Position numbers and translations under genes: made by a program. DNA of 43,980 nt, taken from assembly GCA_028282905.1 (NCBI GenBank), contig JANQGW010000078.1:1-43980 (forward strand), given 5' to 3'. The notes under the pieces were generated by a model that saw only the letters and a program-made list of their open reading frames with translations, made no database searches and was not told the DNA's origin. This DNA is from Sedimentisphaerales bacterium. Its GTDB lineage: Bacteria; Planctomycetota; Phycisphaerae; Sedimentisphaerales; Anaerohalosphaeraceae. Below are positions 43,363 through 43,980 of this stretch, one piece after another (position 1 is the stretch's first letter; every line of letters begins with the position of its first letter).

Positions 43363-43482
43363 TTTCAACCTCGTTTTTTGCCGTTTCCATAATCCGTCTC
43401 AGATTATCCATCCAATCCGTTTGCTGTTGCGATCTTGCTGCTGTTTGTAATCTTTGACCCTTAGTTTTATTAACACTGTGTT

Positions 43483-43980
43483 TTAATATGATTCCAGTTC
43501 GAGAATGGGATTGCCAAAAAATGTCCAGTCTCCACCGGTACCGTCGCCGCCATCAGTGGTGATCAGTGTCAAAAAGCGGCAGCGGTCATCAATTTCCACA
43601 CTAAAATTCTTATAATCAATCCCCTCAGTATTTTCCTTGGTATTGGTCACATGCAGCATGTCTTCCTGAACGCCGTCCACGAGAATCCACACGGCAGCTT
43701 TTACCGCTTGGTAACTGCTGTCCTCCAGGCCGCCGACCGCGGTAAAGCGCTGAATGCGGACACCCGGCATAGCAGCCCGGATGGCATCCAAATCAAAGGT
43801 GATGCCGCAATTAGCATGCATGAAAATCATAGAGTTCGCAGAATTGCCGTATTCAGTTCCGCCCATATAGGGCAGATGTTTACTTTTATGACCACCCCAT
43901 CCGGGCGGCAGGATTTTTTGTGTTCTAATGTCCGTATCATACAACAGCGTCGTATCCGGACATTCAGCAAAGATATGCCC
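43483..43980 (-). CDS. C-terminal part of an NPCBM-like protein, cut by window edge
   Basis: The frame is open to the right edge, so this is the last about 165 residues of a larger protein. The visible part has the pattern of a novel putative carbohydrate-binding (NPCBM/NEW2-type) domain: F-D-L-D-A-I-R-A-A-M-P-G-V-R-I-Q-R-F, V-W-I-L-V-D-G-V-Q, I-D-D-R-C-R-F-L-T-L-I-T-T-D-G-G-D-G, ending in N-P-I-L-E-L-E-S-Y. In planctomycetes such domains often end FecR/LamG proteins encoded next to pseudopilins, but nothing here shows the N-terminal part. It is on the same strand as, and 120 bp before, the pseudopilin gene. Confidence 0.7.
   Translation of the reverse strand, partial: GHIFAECPDTTLLYDTDIRTQKILPPGWGGHKSKHLPYMGGTEYGNSANSMIFMHANCGITFDLDAIRAAMPGVRIQRFTAVGGLEDSSYQAVKAAVWILVDGVQEDMLHVTNTKENTEGIDYKNFSVEIDDRCRFLTLITTDGGDGTGGDWTFFGNPILELESY

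Overview
The window reads as chromosomal DNA of a heterotrophic, carbohydrate- and glycoprotein-degrading planctomycete, most likely class Phycisphaerae (Sedimentisphaerales-like). The pointers are Tat-exported Gfo/Idh/MocA oxidoreductases with a DUF1080 partner, a lipoprotein sulfatase and a GH29 fucosidase, an H-X9-DG pseudopilin, very large LamG proteins with dockerin-like calcium-binding C-termini, and several TTG/GTG or apparently leaderless starts. This placement is inferred from gene content only.

Layout. (1) 1-190: tRNA-Ser(CGA), and at the edge the possible start of a leftward gene. (2) 356-9112: a fucose-polysaccharide locus. Leftward from about 7875 it encodes an SGLT-type sodium/sugar symporter with an unusual extracytoplasmic tail, a GH29 alpha-L-fucosidase lipoprotein with an F5/8-type tail, a RhaM-family mutarotase lipoprotein, a sulfatase lipoprotein and a UroD/MtaA-family protein, ending in a decayed copy of a second UroD-family gene. 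A divergent XylR-type AraC regulator (7967-9112) probably controls it. (3) 9287-12905: citramalate synthase and a convergent TonB-dependent receptor. (4) 13484-17722: a four-gene operon for exported 3-keto-sugar chemistry (TIM-barrel isomerase/epimerase-like protein, DUF1080 lipoprotein, two Gfo/Idh/MocA oxidoreductases), with a near-perfect 23-bp palindrome upstream and a strong bidirectional terminator downstream. (5) 17817-21323: an autotransporter with five 89-residue tandem repeats. (6) 21749-24867: one-carbon genes fhs and folD flanking a small TM2-domain gene. (7) 24963-29443: an AT-rich orphan, a membrane-anchored protein, a CvpA-like membrane protein, a GspE/PilB-type ATPase with an added hydrophobic N-terminus, and a GAF-like protein. 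(8) 29660-43980: a leftward block of giant secreted proteins (an M60 metallopeptidase, a double-LamG protein, a second metallopeptidase of different type), a pseudopilin and the C-terminus of an NPCBM-like protein.

How it may work together. Sulfatase, fucosidase and mutarotase would release and equilibrate L-fucose outside the cytoplasm, the symporter would import it, and the regulator would sense it. The giant peptidases would attack glycoproteins in the same kind of substrate, and the 3-keto-sugar operon offers an oxidative route to cleave glycosides. The exact substrates are inferred.

Less explained signals: a roughly 160-nt structured leader plus a 15-codon reading frame with an optimal ribosome-binding site ahead of the 1232-residue secreted protein; leaderless-type starts; the transporter with a sensor-like tail; and two unrelated peptidases that share the same C-terminal module.
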